Positions 1 through 12,669 of a DNA stretch of 64,000 bases are shown here, piece by piece. Numbering within the stretch: the first letter of the stretch is position 1; each line of letters begins with the position of its first letter. Source of the stretch: Mactromeris polynyma (Eukaryota > Mollusca > Bivalvia > Venerida > Mactridae); NCBI GenBank assembly GCA_032209605.1, contig JASFXZ010000045.1:310001-374000 (forward strand). The letters run 5' to 3'. The notes below the pieces were generated by a model. That model did not search any database, was not told where the DNA came from, and saw only the letters and a list, made by a program, of their open reading frames with translations. Both the position numbers and the translations under genes were made by a program.

Positions 1-129
1 TTATATACTTCTCTGCACCTACTCGTAAAATTATGAAAACATTGAAGATTGACAATATTTACTTAGAAAAATTAAGATCCTCTGAAAGGTTCATTATTTA
101 ATTTTATTCTGTAATAATACTCATTTTAG

Positions 130-1790
130 ACCAAGAAATATGCTGATGTAATTATACCACGAGGAGCTGACAATACAGGTAAATATAACACGATCTTATG
201 TAAGTCTGTGGACAATACAGGTAAATATAACACGATCTTATGTAAGTCTGTGGACAATACAGGTAAATATAACACGATCTTATGTAAGTCTGTGGACAAT
301 ACAGGTAAATATAACACGATCTTATGTAAGTCTGTGGACAATACAGGTAAATATAACACGATCTTATGTAAGTCTGTGGACAATACAGGTAAATATAACA
401 CAATCTAATGTAAGTCTGTGGACAATACAGGTAAATATAACACGATCTTATGTAAGTCTGTGGACAATACAGGTAAATATAACATGATCTTATGTAAGTC
501 TGTGGACAATACAGGTAAATATAACACGATCTTATGTAAGTCTGTGGACAATACAGGTAAATATAACACGATCTTATGTAAGTCTGTGGACAATACATGT
601 AAATATTACACAATTTATTTAAATCTTTAACTGTTTGTCTGTAGTAGATCGAAAAGTGGGATGAACATGATTACACAAATGTAATAATACATACAGCAAT
701 CTGGCCCCGATCTCCCAAAGGATCTCAAATAGAAATCTCAGATCAATTTTGAGATTTTGCTCAAATCAGAGCCTGAGTTTGAGACAGATCTCATTTTGGA
801 TCTCTTGAAAACTTTCTGAGAAAAAGCTCATCTCCTTTTACGTTTTGTAATACTGATTTTGAGTCCAGTCTCAGAAGAGAAACGTCAAAACCATTTGAGA
901 CAATTTTTAGCCGAGATTGAGCTCAGATTGAGATGCTTCGGGGGATCGGGACCAGGACAGTTAAACTATGAAATAAGGAAGTTTTCCATCACCTGAACTG
1001 AACTAAGGCACTTGTCATTTAAGGACAAAAATGATAATTTATTGTATATCAACATTTTGATAATGTAAAATAAAGTAAAAATTCCAGTTATTCTTGTAAC
1101 CCTGAAAATATGTGACATACACTGAGCATCAGTCCCACTACTCTTCATATTGGACAACATATGGTTTTGTTTTCACATAGGTATTGTAATTGTGGTATTG
1201 TTAAGTTTGACTCCAAACATAATTGATGAGCAGATTGAATCAAAGTGGGTATTACAATTCCCAATCGCAAAAATAGTCAGAAGTGTTCTCATTGTCTTAA
1301 TATATACATGTACTCTTAATGCACTACATAGGTATGACTTGTGTGCAGTACACTAATGTCAGATTACAATCGTAGTATAACACATTTAAATTAAATTCCA
1401 TTAATCATTTTATCAAGGATTCATGTTCTATTTTGCTTTTAAATGATAAATCCAAAGCAAGCATTGAAAATACATATCAAATATTAAACGACAGTACTTT
1501 GTCAGCACTTTATATGTAAAGCATTCAAACTAGTACATGGGGCTTAATAGCATAAAGATCACGACACTAACAACATTAAGTCAAGATCTTTAACATGGAT
1601 TGTTGCCGACCTGAAACTCTAGCGATGATTATTCGATATAGCTTGATAATTGTTTCACCACTATGTAATATGTCTTATTTCAGTTGCCATAGATCTAATT
1701 GTTCAACATATCCAGGAACTTCTTCGTCCGACTCCTAGAGAGACTCGTCGCAGGCATAATTCAGATTCTTTCGCTGGACGACCGCATTAA
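130..1790 (+). CDS. UCK2: Uridine-cytidine kinase, last two coding exons (5' part lies left of the window)
   Basis: Two exons are visible, 130-178 and 1684-1790. The first follows an AG at 128-129 and ends at CAG|GTAAAT; the second follows TTATTTCAG. The phase is 1 across the intron, and the joined reading ends at TAA 1788-1790. The peptide starts TKKYADVIIPRGADNT and continues AIDLIVQHIQELLRP, the well-known C-terminal block of animal UCK1/UCK2 (KYADVIIPRGADN..AI.LIVQHIQ). The tail is basic and serine-containing and ends in RPH, as vertebrate UCK2 does. The family phosphorylates uridine and cytidine to UMP and CMP with ATP, the rate-limiting step of pyrimidine salvage, in the cytosol. The ATP-binding and catalytic exons are outside the window. 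UCK2 versus UCK1 or a single invertebrate orthologue cannot be decided here. The intron begins with a minisatellite that copies the exon end and its donor. Confidence 0.93.
169..613 (+). repeat. 42-bp minisatellite spanning the UCK splice donor
   Basis: About ten and a half copies of a 42-bp unit. Each unit starts with the last ten exon bases (GACAATACAG), then the donor GTAAAT, then a second donor-like ATGTAAGT. The first copy is the real exon end at 178. Units are nearly identical. One copy reads ATCTAATG instead of ATCTTATG near 400-408, which puts a TAA in the exon frame. The last copy is diverged (ACATGTAAATATTAC). In the exon frame the unit encodes GKYNTILCKSVDNT with no stop until 406-408. 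Confidence 0.97.
701..956. mobile_element. MITE-like element with about 28-bp terminal inverted repeats
   Basis: The left end reads CTGGCCCCGATCTCCC and the right end, on the other strand, reads CCTGGTCCCGATCCCCC. Both are followed by a similar stretch ending in ATCTCA. The interior is rich in short inverted GATCTCA / TGAGATC words and has no open reading frame. This is the shape of a non-autonomous DNA transposon of about 255 bp. No convincing target-site duplication was seen, so the superfamily is unassigned. Confidence 0.65.
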
Positions 1791-4700
1791 CAGTTGCTTG
1801 TAACCAATGGGAAGAGAACAAATTCTGATCTTGTTATGACATCTATTTATAGCCCTAGGCTTCAATATTCCTGGTTTTGTGCAATTATCATCAGGTCGAG
1901 TTATACTTCATGAGTGCGTTAGATTAGATTATGATTTCAACCTTTGTGTGAATGTACATCATATTTTTTATCATGAAAGACATTGTATTTTTTGTTTCAT
2001 CAATTTAATCAATGGTGCCTGATTTTGTATATTTTGCTAATGTATGTGTTTTAAGCAACACAGTAATAATTTAATTATAAAAAAAATCATGTTTAATTTC
2101 CATTCAGTTTATAGCTGGTTGTATCTTTTTTGTTATACATGTAGTTCTTATCGGAGCTCTATGTTGATATATTTTTATCACTCTATTGTCATACACCTTG
2201 GACTGTAAGGATTTGTTTCCTGTATAATTCAATGGCTTAGGATCTCCTCTGTGTGTTTGGCTATTTATTAAAAGGTACGTAGTCATATTTTTTTGGACAA
2301 AATGTCCTTCGTGATAAATATGAGAACATTGGTGGCAACTTATTTCATACAAATGTACTCAACAACACTTCATTGTCACTTTTCTTACATGTTTACCAAA
2401 ACCACAGTTCCAGCATTTTAGAGTATGTCTATGTGAAGGTATCAACATGCCATTTTTTTTAAACTTTCCATTCTTGAGCTGTGGAGGTTGTCTTCCTTCA
2501 TATCCTTAAAAAATTATAAACTAATGCGGTCAATTATTTAAGTGAGCAATTTAGGGCCAACAAGGCCTTCTTGTTTATTTACTGTTCTGGTTTTTGTTTC
2601 TGAAAAAAACAACCTGTCTCATTCTTTTAGTTGACATCAGTTGTTTTCCTAGTACATTATTACCTGACTGAAACAGTTTTAAGAAAACCAGTAGTTCTTT
2701 GTTATAAGTGTTTAGGTACCTTTTCCTGAATACTGCAACAGCTATTGCCTTGAAACTGTCTACATTTATTAACCCTCATGAGATTAGTTGGCAGACCAAG
2801 TCCCTTAACTCTGTCAAGCATTTATGTCAAAATCATGGCCCTGTTAATACTTAGAGAATTGAATTTTGTTGTTAAAAGTCTAAGTTCTCTATATTTGAAA
2901 CTGGAATAATAGTTTATTGCATAATAGATAATCATTAAAAGGTTGGCGAGTTGGACATAACTCTTTCAAAACTTCGATTTAATGTTTGGTATTTCTATGC
3001 TTTTATACAGAAGTTTGTGACCGTGTTCCGATCTTTTTGGTGGAATCTTATATGATCTTAGTATTGATCAAATACGGTTGTAAGGTTTTCATCTCTTATA
3101 AAGCACTATTAAGTAGAATGATATCAGCTGAGCCTGTACATGAGGAATGATCTCACCACAATGTGAGGAATGATCTCACCACAATGTGAGGAATGATCTC
3201 ACCACAATGTGAGGAATGATCTCACCACAATGTGAGGAATGATCTCACAACAATGTGAGGAATGATCTCACCACAATGTGAGGAATGATCTCACCACAAT
3301 GTTAAGAAATGTAGTTAGTAAAGCACTTTTTTATTTGTAGTTATTTTCTTAAGTTCATGAAGTCAAATTAAATGTTTGCATTTTACATGATATCAAGATT
3401 CATTAGTGAACCATTTTTGTCATACATCTTCGTAAGAAAATCAAGCAACAAGCATTGGTCCTCATCAACCATGCTTTTATTGAAAGGGTTTTGTTAAGTT
3501 ATCCTTAAAAAAACAGCTCTGTGCACAATATTTGTGAAAACTACAGTGAAGGTGGATTTGTCTTAATTTGAAGAAGTAATGTTTATTTTGCTGTCTTCAG
3601 TTATCTATTGCCATGGTAATGAAAAGAACATATATGAACGTGTATTACGAAAGTGAGAAAACACATTTTTTTCTAAATAATGTCCGGTGAAACAATAAAA
3701 TGTAAATCATAAACGCTGCAAGAAGCAAAAAAGTATATTGCATTCTTATGGTTGCTATGGCAACAGTTTTAATTGTTTGGATTAAAAAATAATCTTTTTG
3801 TATGCTGTTTTAGCTCAGGATTGGCTTTTGGGGAAGTGAATCTATCCCATTATACACATGACTCTGGTTTAGAAGTCAAATGACATATCTTTTTGAATTT
3901 GTCAGAAAATTGAGTTTCAAGGTTTGAGTGTTTTCGCATATGTTAAAGTCATGTGAGGTTACAGAAATCATGATTATCCAATGAAATGTTCGCTTAATAT
4001 CTTTTTTAAGACTGGAGGAATAATATGGATATCAAGTGAACATTCCATTGAATTATTTTATACTTCCTATACCCTGCAGAATCGTTTCTCATTGTATGAT
4101 AAAATAAATCTTGAATGTTTTGTTATTTTGCTTGTTTGAAGCAATTGATGATTTGTGTCCTTTTCGTGATAATGACAAAGCATGCTAAAAGGATTCATGT
4201 GTCATTTGAACCCTTTTAGCATAATTCTTGTCTTTTCAAATACTATTTCTGTAGCAGGATAGATCCATCTACACGTTTTAAGAATAAATTGTTTTTATAT
4301 ACTGACTGGCTTTATTGTTGCTGTTTGACATATTTAACGTTATGAAATTTAACATGCTTTTAAAAATCCACGTTGAATGACATTCAGCACACTGATCCAT
4401 TTCACAGTATGATTTATATTGTTTAAACTCATTTCTCTTTTCTTCAGTCTCAATTAATTTAAATGCAGTAAAATAAAATGCTGTATTGGAATTTCAGAGG
4501 GGCCAGGATTCTTGTTCTTGAGCAATGATGAGCAGGAAGTGTTTTATAATAATGAGGAGACGCTTAATACCCCAGAAACATAGTTTGTAGAGGGTATAGT
4601 GGAGTCACTCGGTTCACAAAGACTTATTGAGCGAACTGCTTCTAGTTTTTGGAGGATTTTCATGAAACTTCACACAAATAATCTACATGACAAGTTGTAG

Positions 4701-5353
4701 TGTGCAACATTTTTTTGTTGTTGACCACATTCAAAATGGCCTACTGATGGCCATCTTGGACTTTCTCAAAGCTATGTCCGACAAAGCAGCATTATGAGGG
4801 TGTTGATCACCTTCAGTAAAAAGGTTCAGGAATCAGCAATTTCAGACATTCGTGGACGCTTAACAAAAACTAAAACTAGTGACCCAATCTCACAATATAT
4901 ATTCACTATCAGGACACAGTGTCTGAAGCCAACTAGAGAAAAACAAGTCTGGTAGGAAAATGATTTATTGCGAAAACCACACACATTTATCTGAGCATTT
5001 CACTTGACCATCACAATAAGTCTCAAATTGAGTTATTTCTCATAAAATGAAAATCATGCTACAAACACAACTGAAAGTGGAGTTCAAATGTCTAAATCTA
5101 GTTCACATGTTAGCTCTTTTCAATTGCTACTCATTCCTAGACTTAAAATAAATGTTCTTGAAAGTTTGAGATTGACAACAGATCTCAGTTGAGATATTCT
5201 GTGAAACTTGGGTCTGTATTGTATAATCTTTCGTAAACAAGATCTCAAAAACATGTAAAACCATGTTATCATCTGATAACATTTCCTACTGTGATATCAT
5301 AAAATTACATAACAATTCATGAAAAAGCACAATCCATTTACTTTTATCCACCT
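1791..5353. other. UCK 3' UTR and intergenic DNA, no recognised gene
   Basis: AT-rich DNA between the UCK stop and the SURF1 stop; the two genes converge. It holds a 23-bp minisatellite (3141-3303) and, at about 4560-4900, a copy of a dispersed repeat whose text (tggagtcact, gagcgaactgct, tttttggaggattttcatgaaact) recurs at 49370-49520. Candidate polyadenylation hexamers occur at several points, but the real UCK 3' end cannot be fixed. A cysteine-containing minus-strand stretch at 2104-2510 is discussed under rejected items. Confidence 0.6.
3141..3303 (+). repeat. 23-bp minisatellite, seven copies
   Basis: Seven head-to-tail copies of a 23-bp unit beginning GAGGAATGATCTCACCACAA. They are almost perfect: one copy has CAACAA for CACCACAA, and the last ends in GTTAAGAA. 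Lies in the UCK 3' flank. Confidence 0.96.
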
Positions 5354-8300
5354 CTATCTACTCCGGTCTTCTATGAAACCTTTAATTGAAGTCATTTGTT
5401 GTTTTACTCCACTACGTTGTCTTATATACATACCAATTGTGACCAAACCTAGAAACAACCTGAAAATAAATTCAAGTACATGTGATAAATATAGTATACT
5501 GAGTAAGTGGCCATATGTTACTGACTTTATCAAAAAAGTTTTCTGAAATCAAATAAATTCAGCAATTTATGAACATAAATGTAATATTTTATTTATATCA
5601 TAAATTGTAAATACATGCTCAGACTTAATCCATAAAAAGTCAAGTCACCAAGGCAAAAACTAGGGCTATTTTCTTCAAAAAAGTAGGGCAAAAACTAGGG
5701 ATTTTCTACTTAAAAGTAGGGCCTATAGGGATGTTTCTTACCTTTGGAATATCAAAAATGGTAATAATTCACCTTACTAATTGTCGAGAGACGAAGAGAA
5801 TATATACAGAGCATATTTATTATACCCATTCTTTATCTTTGACCTCTAAGTGTAACCTTGACCTTTGAACTACAGATACTAGTCGTGCACGTATTACACT
5901 GTATCATCATGGTAAACATTTGTGAAATATTCCAGACAAGGTGTGTTAGACCCAGTTTTGATGTTTGACCTTGACCATTGAGCTACAGACATGGGTATTG
6001 TGCATGACACATTATATTATCATGGTGAACATTTGTGCTCATGTTATTTGAAAATCCCCCAATAAAAGACTGAGTAATGGTCGGAACAAAATCAAAACTA
6101 TAAAGATGCACGCAGAAGCACATACACCAATACGCCTTTGTAGCGACTATGTCGAGCCCATCGCAAGCAGGCTCCACAAAAAGGAAGGGTTAGTGGCATT
6201 TTCAAGGAAAAGTAGGGGAAAGTTGGGCCTCTTGACAGCCTTTCGCCTGTAGCAGCATTGTCCATCAGAAAGGTAATTCTAACAACCCATTATTTGTTAT
6301 TTCACAATATATAAATGGAGTTTCCAATTTGTGATGTCATTTATGATATAAGAGGGGTTCCATTTGACGAAGGAGTCGACCCTTTTGACCCCTGGAATTC
6401 CACAAAGCCACATTTTAACCTTAAGGTTTCTGGCTGAATGGTCAATTTTCTCTAAATTTTAGGTAATTTTGTTATAAAATGGTAAAATCCGGTTATAATT
6501 GATTAGGATAGAGACACTTATCTTTATTACGGCACACTGTATACAATGCAATCAATCCATGTGACTATTTTCACAAGTTACAATGATTGCACATCAACAA
6601 GAGTAATTACTAATTGATCATTGATGCACATTGGACCAAGCTTACCGTTTGGATTTCAGAATTCTCAGATTTCGGTACTGTCAGAATTAGTTACATTGAA
6701 ATAAAGATAGATTTTTCTGGACCAAAACGTTTGTTCAAGTTAAGACGGAATTCCAGTTTTCTCTGAATCAGTTTTCTCAGATACACTGTATGTGTACACA
6801 GGCTGTCAACTTACCTCTTTTCAAAAAGTAAGGAGTAGGGCTATTTTTTTTTAATGTAGGTCAAAAGTAGGGATTTTATTGCCTAAAAGAAGGGAAAGCT
6901 GTGATGATTCCTTACCTTTGGAATATTAAAAATTCACCACACCATACATTTTCCATGATAAGACATGTGCTTCATGCAGGTGAAATGATATTTTGAGTCA
7001 CCACCTCCGATTTTAAGAAAGTAGGGTTAGTAGGGCTCTTTCAAGAAAAAGAAGGCAGCAAGTAAAAAAGTAGGGAAATGTAGGAAAAGTAGGGAAATGT
7101 AGGAAAAGTAGGGAAATGTAGGAAAAGTAGGGAAATGTAGGGAAAGTAGGGCCCTCTTGAAAGCCTGTACATGTATAGTCACAGACACCTTTGTACATAC
7201 CAAAATGCAGCATACTCATGATGTTTATCTCTCAAGTCAGCGCCAGGAGGTGCTAGTATAGGGGCATTCTTGGGTTCAATTCCTGTAAAATATACAAATA
7301 AAATGGTAAGTGAATGCAATCATCACACAATGACACATGTTGTTGTTTTTTTAAAACTATAATAGACTGGAAGCGTTGCTGTGTCTTTAGACTGGTATAA
7401 AATTAGTAAGTTTAAACTAAACAAACAAAAAAAGAGAAACAAACTTTAAACTTAAAATAATTCCTGAGTCTACTTCAACACAAATCTTTGTGGGACTGAA
7501 GGAAGCACAAACAAGGAACATCTAGTACACATCTCCTCCCATAAGTGGCGGGTCAATAAAAAGTCAAACCTAAGTCTGTGGCATCAATATACACTTCAGA
7601 AGTCCCACATCTGTTTGCTAAGACTGCTAATTTCCTCGCTGGATATAAATCATGGTTAAACCTATCACTAGGGTTTTCCATATCCATAACATACTTCAAA
7701 AAGTTCATAGTCTACAAAGAAGCAATTGTATACATGTAGGTTAAATCACTTCACATGTGAAATAATTCTAAAATTATCAAAGACAATATACTTACTTGTT
7801 TACCACGCTTTATAACAATCACGTACTTCATATTACACTTATGTTCTTGGAGGAAAGGGGGCTTATACTCTTTCAAAAGCACAGTCCTGGAGGCATGGGA
7901 TAAACAGCATTGGAAACTCTTTATTTGGATTTAAAGTAATAACAGTCGCAATCACATACGTATATCAGTAATACTGATTCACACCAGGTGCATGTTTGAT
8001 GTTAAGCATGAATAATGTTTAGCATGAATGATGTTTAGCATGTCTGATGTTTAGCATGTTTATCATATTTGATGTTTAGCATGCGTAATGTTTAGCATGT
8101 TTGATGTTTAGCATGTGTGATGTTTAGCATGAGTGATGTTTAGCATGTGTGATGTTTAGCATGAATGATGTTTAGCATGTTTGAAGTTTAGCATGAATGA
8201 TGTTTAGCATGTTTGATGTTTAGCATGTTTGATGTTTAGCATGTCTGATGTTTAGCATGTTTGGTGTTTAGCATGTCTGATGTTAAGCATGAATGATGTT

Positions 8301-11300
8301 TAGCATGTTTGAAGTTAAGCATGAATGATGTTTAGCATGTTTGAAGTTTAGCATGAATGATGTTTAGCATGTTTGATGTTTAGCATGTGTCATGTTTAAC
8401 ATGTGTCATGTTTAGCATGAAAGCATATACATTCCGTAATACAAATCAAATATCAAAAAAAGATTGAGACCAATTTTTACAAATGGATGGGTGAAAGTAA
8501 ACAAGTCAATCCAAATCTGCATTTCTATGCTGATAGAATAGACTAGTTTTACTTACCAATTTCAACCAGTTTGTTTCAAATCCAACCAGCATTTTCAATG
8601 GTTCTTTGAACAAATGTCTAGTTGGCTATACCTCCTTTAAAAATCACTGAACTGCAAAAGGCAGACAAAAATGGATAACTAGGTCTGATGCTGATACTTT
8701 CAGTTTCACCCTCAACCAAGTATGGTTGAAATCCAACCTATCGTTCATGAGGTGTGGCAGTGATTGAGGAGAAGGATAACATTAACATGTGAAGAACTAG
8801 ATCTGATATCAATACTCACTTCTTGATTCTTCCTGAGAACACCAGTTATTTCTCTTTCTCCATGATGCTAAAAATTAAAAACCTCTATTAATGTTAGTAA
8901 AAGCAAATTCACACGTAATCATTTGTTTCTAAGAAAATAGTGTCTATTAAAAATGCCAAACTGAACTTGATCCATAAGTCCAATATCCTAAAAAGCTATC
9001 TCCCAAAAAAATGCCAGCATTGATACTTAATGCTGGCCTCTGTAGAGAGGTAACACTGTATTGTCACAGTGCATTCCAAGGCTCTAGAAATCCACTAGCC
9101 CAACGTTCCGGACTAGTCTAATGCTGAATCGGGCTACCAACAGTCGAGTTGAAGTTAGTCCCTCTTTTTAAAGACAACCAACATCAGCAATTGTTCAGAT
9201 GTAAGTCAAACCTTAGAATCCCACAAACACATACATGTGATTATTAATTTTATATTGTGGAGCTATCATTTTTATTTGTTACTAAATTGATCGATATTCT
9301 CGGACAACTAGCTTCCTATGTTGAACAAGTCAAATTTTACATCTCCATTAGTCTGAGACTAGTGTCTTTGAAAAAATATTCTAGAGCCCTGTTCTATACT
9401 AACTGAGCTAGTCAGGCTGGCTCACATGACTGATGTAACAGACAATAATAAGGTACAAATTAAAGGTAAACACACATATGTCACATACCTGTCCAGCTTT
9501 TAAAATATCATTATCTTTGAAAGACTTTGTTGGATAAAATCCTCTGTTTACTAGGATAGTCAATCTGAAATAATCATTCCATACGTTAAAAAAATGTGCA
9601 CATAAATCAAAGGCTTCAAGTAAATAAAATAAACTGAATACAAATGATCGTTATTTCAAATCATCTCACTATTACTGACAGCCATACTGATCTACAGTAT
9701 ATTTCAAGTGGTGACTGCAAAAAAAGTCTATTAACTTCTCTATTTTCATGCAGATATAAAGACTAGTACAGCTTTTACCCCAAATTTCATTTATGTCACC
9801 ATCACATATAATGCTCAAAATTGTAGCGTAAATGAAATATCTGCTTATGTTAAAACTGTTAAAACTACTGCAACAAGAGATGTTTGTAAAACATTATGTC
9901 CCCTGTGACCTTGACCTTTGACCCTAAAATCAATACGGTTCCTCTGCTACCCAAGATGAATGTGCTGACCAAGTTTGAGGATGATAGGTGAAAGGGTTCT
10001 TGAGTTATTAATCGGAAACAAAAAGGTTACAGACCGACCGACATGGGCAAACCATTACGCCCTCTCTTCTTCGAAGGGGTGGCATAAAAAATCACTTACT
10101 CCCTATCCGCAAGAACAAATGGTGTTATCACATGGACTCCACTTGATCTTTCACCTGAAAATTCATTCGCCATACTTTTCGGACCAATGAAAACTTCATT
10201 TGTATAGTCAAAATGACCTCGCACTTTAATAGGGTGAAGTTCTTCAAGCTCTGACACACTACAAAAATAGGATTGTTTCAATTTTGAACATATTCATCTA
10301 ATATCAATTGTGAAACAGTTTCATACAACTTATACTAATCACTCTCGATGACTGCTTCCTGGCTACCAACCAGTACTCATGCCAAATTTAGGGATTGTGA
10401 AGTTCGTCGTCAAACCCCAATCATCGCGGGGCTCGAACTCATGACCTTTCGATCAGGAGTCAGGCGCACTATTGCTAGTTTTTCCGATGGCATGGTTATG
10501 GACTCCTGTTTTCCAATCCTTGAGAAGCCCTGTTAAGTGAGCTTGACAACAGACACTGACTCTTTTTGATAAGGGGAAACAACCTATATTCGGCAGTAAA
10601 ATTAAGAACAAAAATCACTAAATAGTATTTTCATTCACTATAATATTGCAATACTTAATACAACAATAAGTCCTACTTTCTACAGTTAAGCATATTAAGA
10701 TAAAGGCACAGAGTATTCACAAAACCGGGCCTCCTCACACAGATCCATAGGGTAAAAACTAAACTAAAAATTGGGAGGGGGTATAAAAACTTAAAAGCAG
10801 AGGCAACAAAGACCTCTGGCACTAAAAAGGTTAAAAGGTAGATAGTCCAATTTTCTATCAAAATACACTATGTAATAATTTCGAGAAAATGGCGTGTTAA
10901 TGCCTTCACACAGACATACTCTTAAACACTGCAGCGTAACTTTTGTTAAAACATTTTCCTGAAACTGTTAAACAAGAGTCCAATACAGGTATTTCCTATG
11001 CTGGCGCTAACTCGGTGCGTAGTTCAGGATAGAAAATACTAGTATCGAATGCTTGAATATGTGGTTCTGGTAAACATTTTTTAAAAAGTGACAATGCAGT
11101 GTTGTAGAGTATATCCGTATGAAGTAAATTATCACCTATATTCTCATATTATCACTAAGGATATTTTGTCAAAGAAATATGACTATGTACCTTTAATCAG
11201 ATAGATATCAATAATCAAATGAAAAGGAAGTGTTAAGTTACTCCTCTGGCAGCGGTTGCGGGTCTCCAGATAGTTTGCACTCCACCATTCCTATTAGATT

Positions 11301-12079
11301 AGTTTTCCATTTTTTCCTCTGAAGTTGCCAATAACACAGACAGAAACAGGTAATGGGACAGATCTGAAAATACACAAGGGCAAATAATATACACTGCATT
11401 TGGTATCCATCTGTTTGTTACTGGTTTCCATCTAAATGAAACTTAATGAATATGAAACACAGGGGTTCCATTTGGCTCTGGAGTTACCCCATTAACCTCA
11501 TGCATTTACAAAAAAACACATTTTGACCCTGAAGATTTTACCTGAAGTTCTGTTAAAGTCTCCATATTTTGTGTGATATATGAACTGAATTGAGCTGTCC
11601 TGGAATAACCAGTATTATATTATTTGTATAATCCAGTATATTGTGTTAAAAGCAAACTTTTGCTTGAATTGTGAATTAGCAGCAAGTCCACACTTGCACA
11701 TTATCAGACTAAAATGCATAGCTAACACTACTTCATTAACAATATGATGAGGCCTGATTTCAATAATAACTATTATGCTTGTGGACAGACAAGGTAACAA
11801 GCGTCTTTCAAACATATAAAAATCATCAATAAATCCACAACTGTTCGTTGGGATTACATGTATTGATTTATCACATACACTGTATGTTACTTACCCCTTT
11901 ATACATTGGTCCTTGTTGAAAATCAAGCAATGATTAATAAAATAAACATTGATACTTACCAATATCAAGTGGTAGGTATTAAAACCAGCCGAAGATTGAA
12001 ATTGTGGTTTTAGTCGTGGTGTCTGACTTTTTGTTGCACATGATCTCAGCAATTGTTGATGCGCTGTTGTTTGCTGCAT
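5354..12079 (-). CDS. SURF1: SURF1, cytochrome c oxidase assembly factor (complete, eight exons)
   Basis: Exons in transcript order: 12079-11960, 11363-11242, 10258-10100, 9564-9489, 8867-8820, 7711-7570, 7282-7201, 5459-5354. All junctions agree in phase and give 284 residues (human SURF1 has 300). SURF1 is an inner mitochondrial membrane protein needed for haem a insertion and early assembly of complex IV. Visible signatures: a basic Arg/Lys/Gln-rich presequence without acidic residues; a first membrane segment followed by YWQLQRKKWK; LHPIKVRGHFDYTNEVFIGP; LTILVNRGFYPTK; GVLRK; NHDLYPARKLA followed by an IDAT element; and a second membrane segment, FWLFLGLVTIGMYI. The C-terminus is diverged from the vertebrate WYGLS-type tail. 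The donor at 7569 is GTTTGA, non-consensus after GT but the only phase-correct choice. ATG 12077-12079 is used as start; the CAG just inside it could instead be a splice acceptor for an unseen upstream exon. Confidence 0.93.
5640..7160 (+). repeat. Scattered 'aagtaggg' repeat pieces and a 19-bp tandem cluster in the last SURF1 intron
   Basis: The words aagtagggcaaaaactaggg, gggattttctact and agtagggcc recur at 5640-5735, 6180-6240, 6815-6910 and 7010-7160, which looks like one dispersed repeat in several truncated copies. At about 7065-7145 a 19-bp unit (gggaaatgtaggaaaagta) is tandem four times. Between them, 6350-6480 carries a copy of another dispersed repeat (ggggttccatttgac, cctggaattccacaaagcc) that also appears at 11460-11560 and 15180-15352. 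No coding exon lies here apart from SURF1 7201-7282. Confidence 0.7.
7988..8420 (+). repeat. 16-bp minisatellite in a SURF1 intron
   Basis: About 26 degenerate copies of a 16-bp unit (gatgtttagcatgttt), with variants in the last four bases (gaat, tctg, tgtg) and occasional ttaagcatg. It lies in the intron between exons 8867-8820 and 7711-7570. Confidence 0.95.
10296..10480 (-). mobile_element. tRNA-derived SINE, reverse orientation
   Basis: Read on the minus strand it has a tRNA-like head with a B-box-like GTTCGAGCCCC, then a conserved body (aagttcacaatccctaaattt, gtactggttggtagccagga) and a tail with tgaaactgtttcacaat. The body matches the plus-strand copy at 25740-25935 closely, including a shared pair of 'actggttggtagccagg' words. 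It lies just upstream of SURF1 exon 10258-10100, inside the intron. Confidence 0.8.
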
Positions 12080-12669
12080 AAGATATAATACAAAACATGC
12101 TTACAAATGTTGAAGTAGATACAAATTCAACTGGGGTAAACACAGCTTCTTGACAGACATCCACTCTGATAACAATGGGTAAATGTGAAAACTGCATTAA
12201 AGCTGGATTTTTTATTATAAGTGCAGGTATGACCCATATTTACATTTGCCTAAGATAGCATGCAGATAAATATTCTGACAATGTTTGATGAAGATTGGAT
12301 AAAAACTGAAAAATCCAGCAAATGAAAACTCAACAAGCATTCTAATTTATTAAATACCAAATGAAAGATTCTGGAGTTAAATCTTTTGTATTACAATCAT
12401 GCTTGAATGGCATACACTGCTTTTAAAACATGTTATTGCTTCTTTGATCGTTACTTACAAGTTACAATATTACTGTAAAGGAGAGAATAAGTTGCTACAG
12501 GGAACAACACCACATACACCAGACAATGCCTCCCCAGAGATCTCTGGGAAAACAACAATCCATAAAACATCAAGCATTTGAGGAGATGCAAAGAGAATAT
12601 GCAGGGAACAGGTGTGCAAGGAATGACCTGGCTTACCATAAAGGACAACTAAAAGTAAGAGTGTCATGT

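Noticed and set aside
169..613. CRISPR-like regular repeats
   Set aside because: Units are contiguous with no unique spacers, in a eukaryotic intron; it is a minisatellite. The same applies to the 7988, 47585, 50991 and 56575 arrays.
2104..2510. Minus-strand stretch with paired cysteines (SCHQC.., KCWNCGFGK..) resembling a small zinc-binding protein
   Set aside because: It needs two frames with a stop between them, has no convincing splice sites, and lies in the UCK 3' flank. I do not recognise a family. It could be a decayed gene fragment, but support is too weak.
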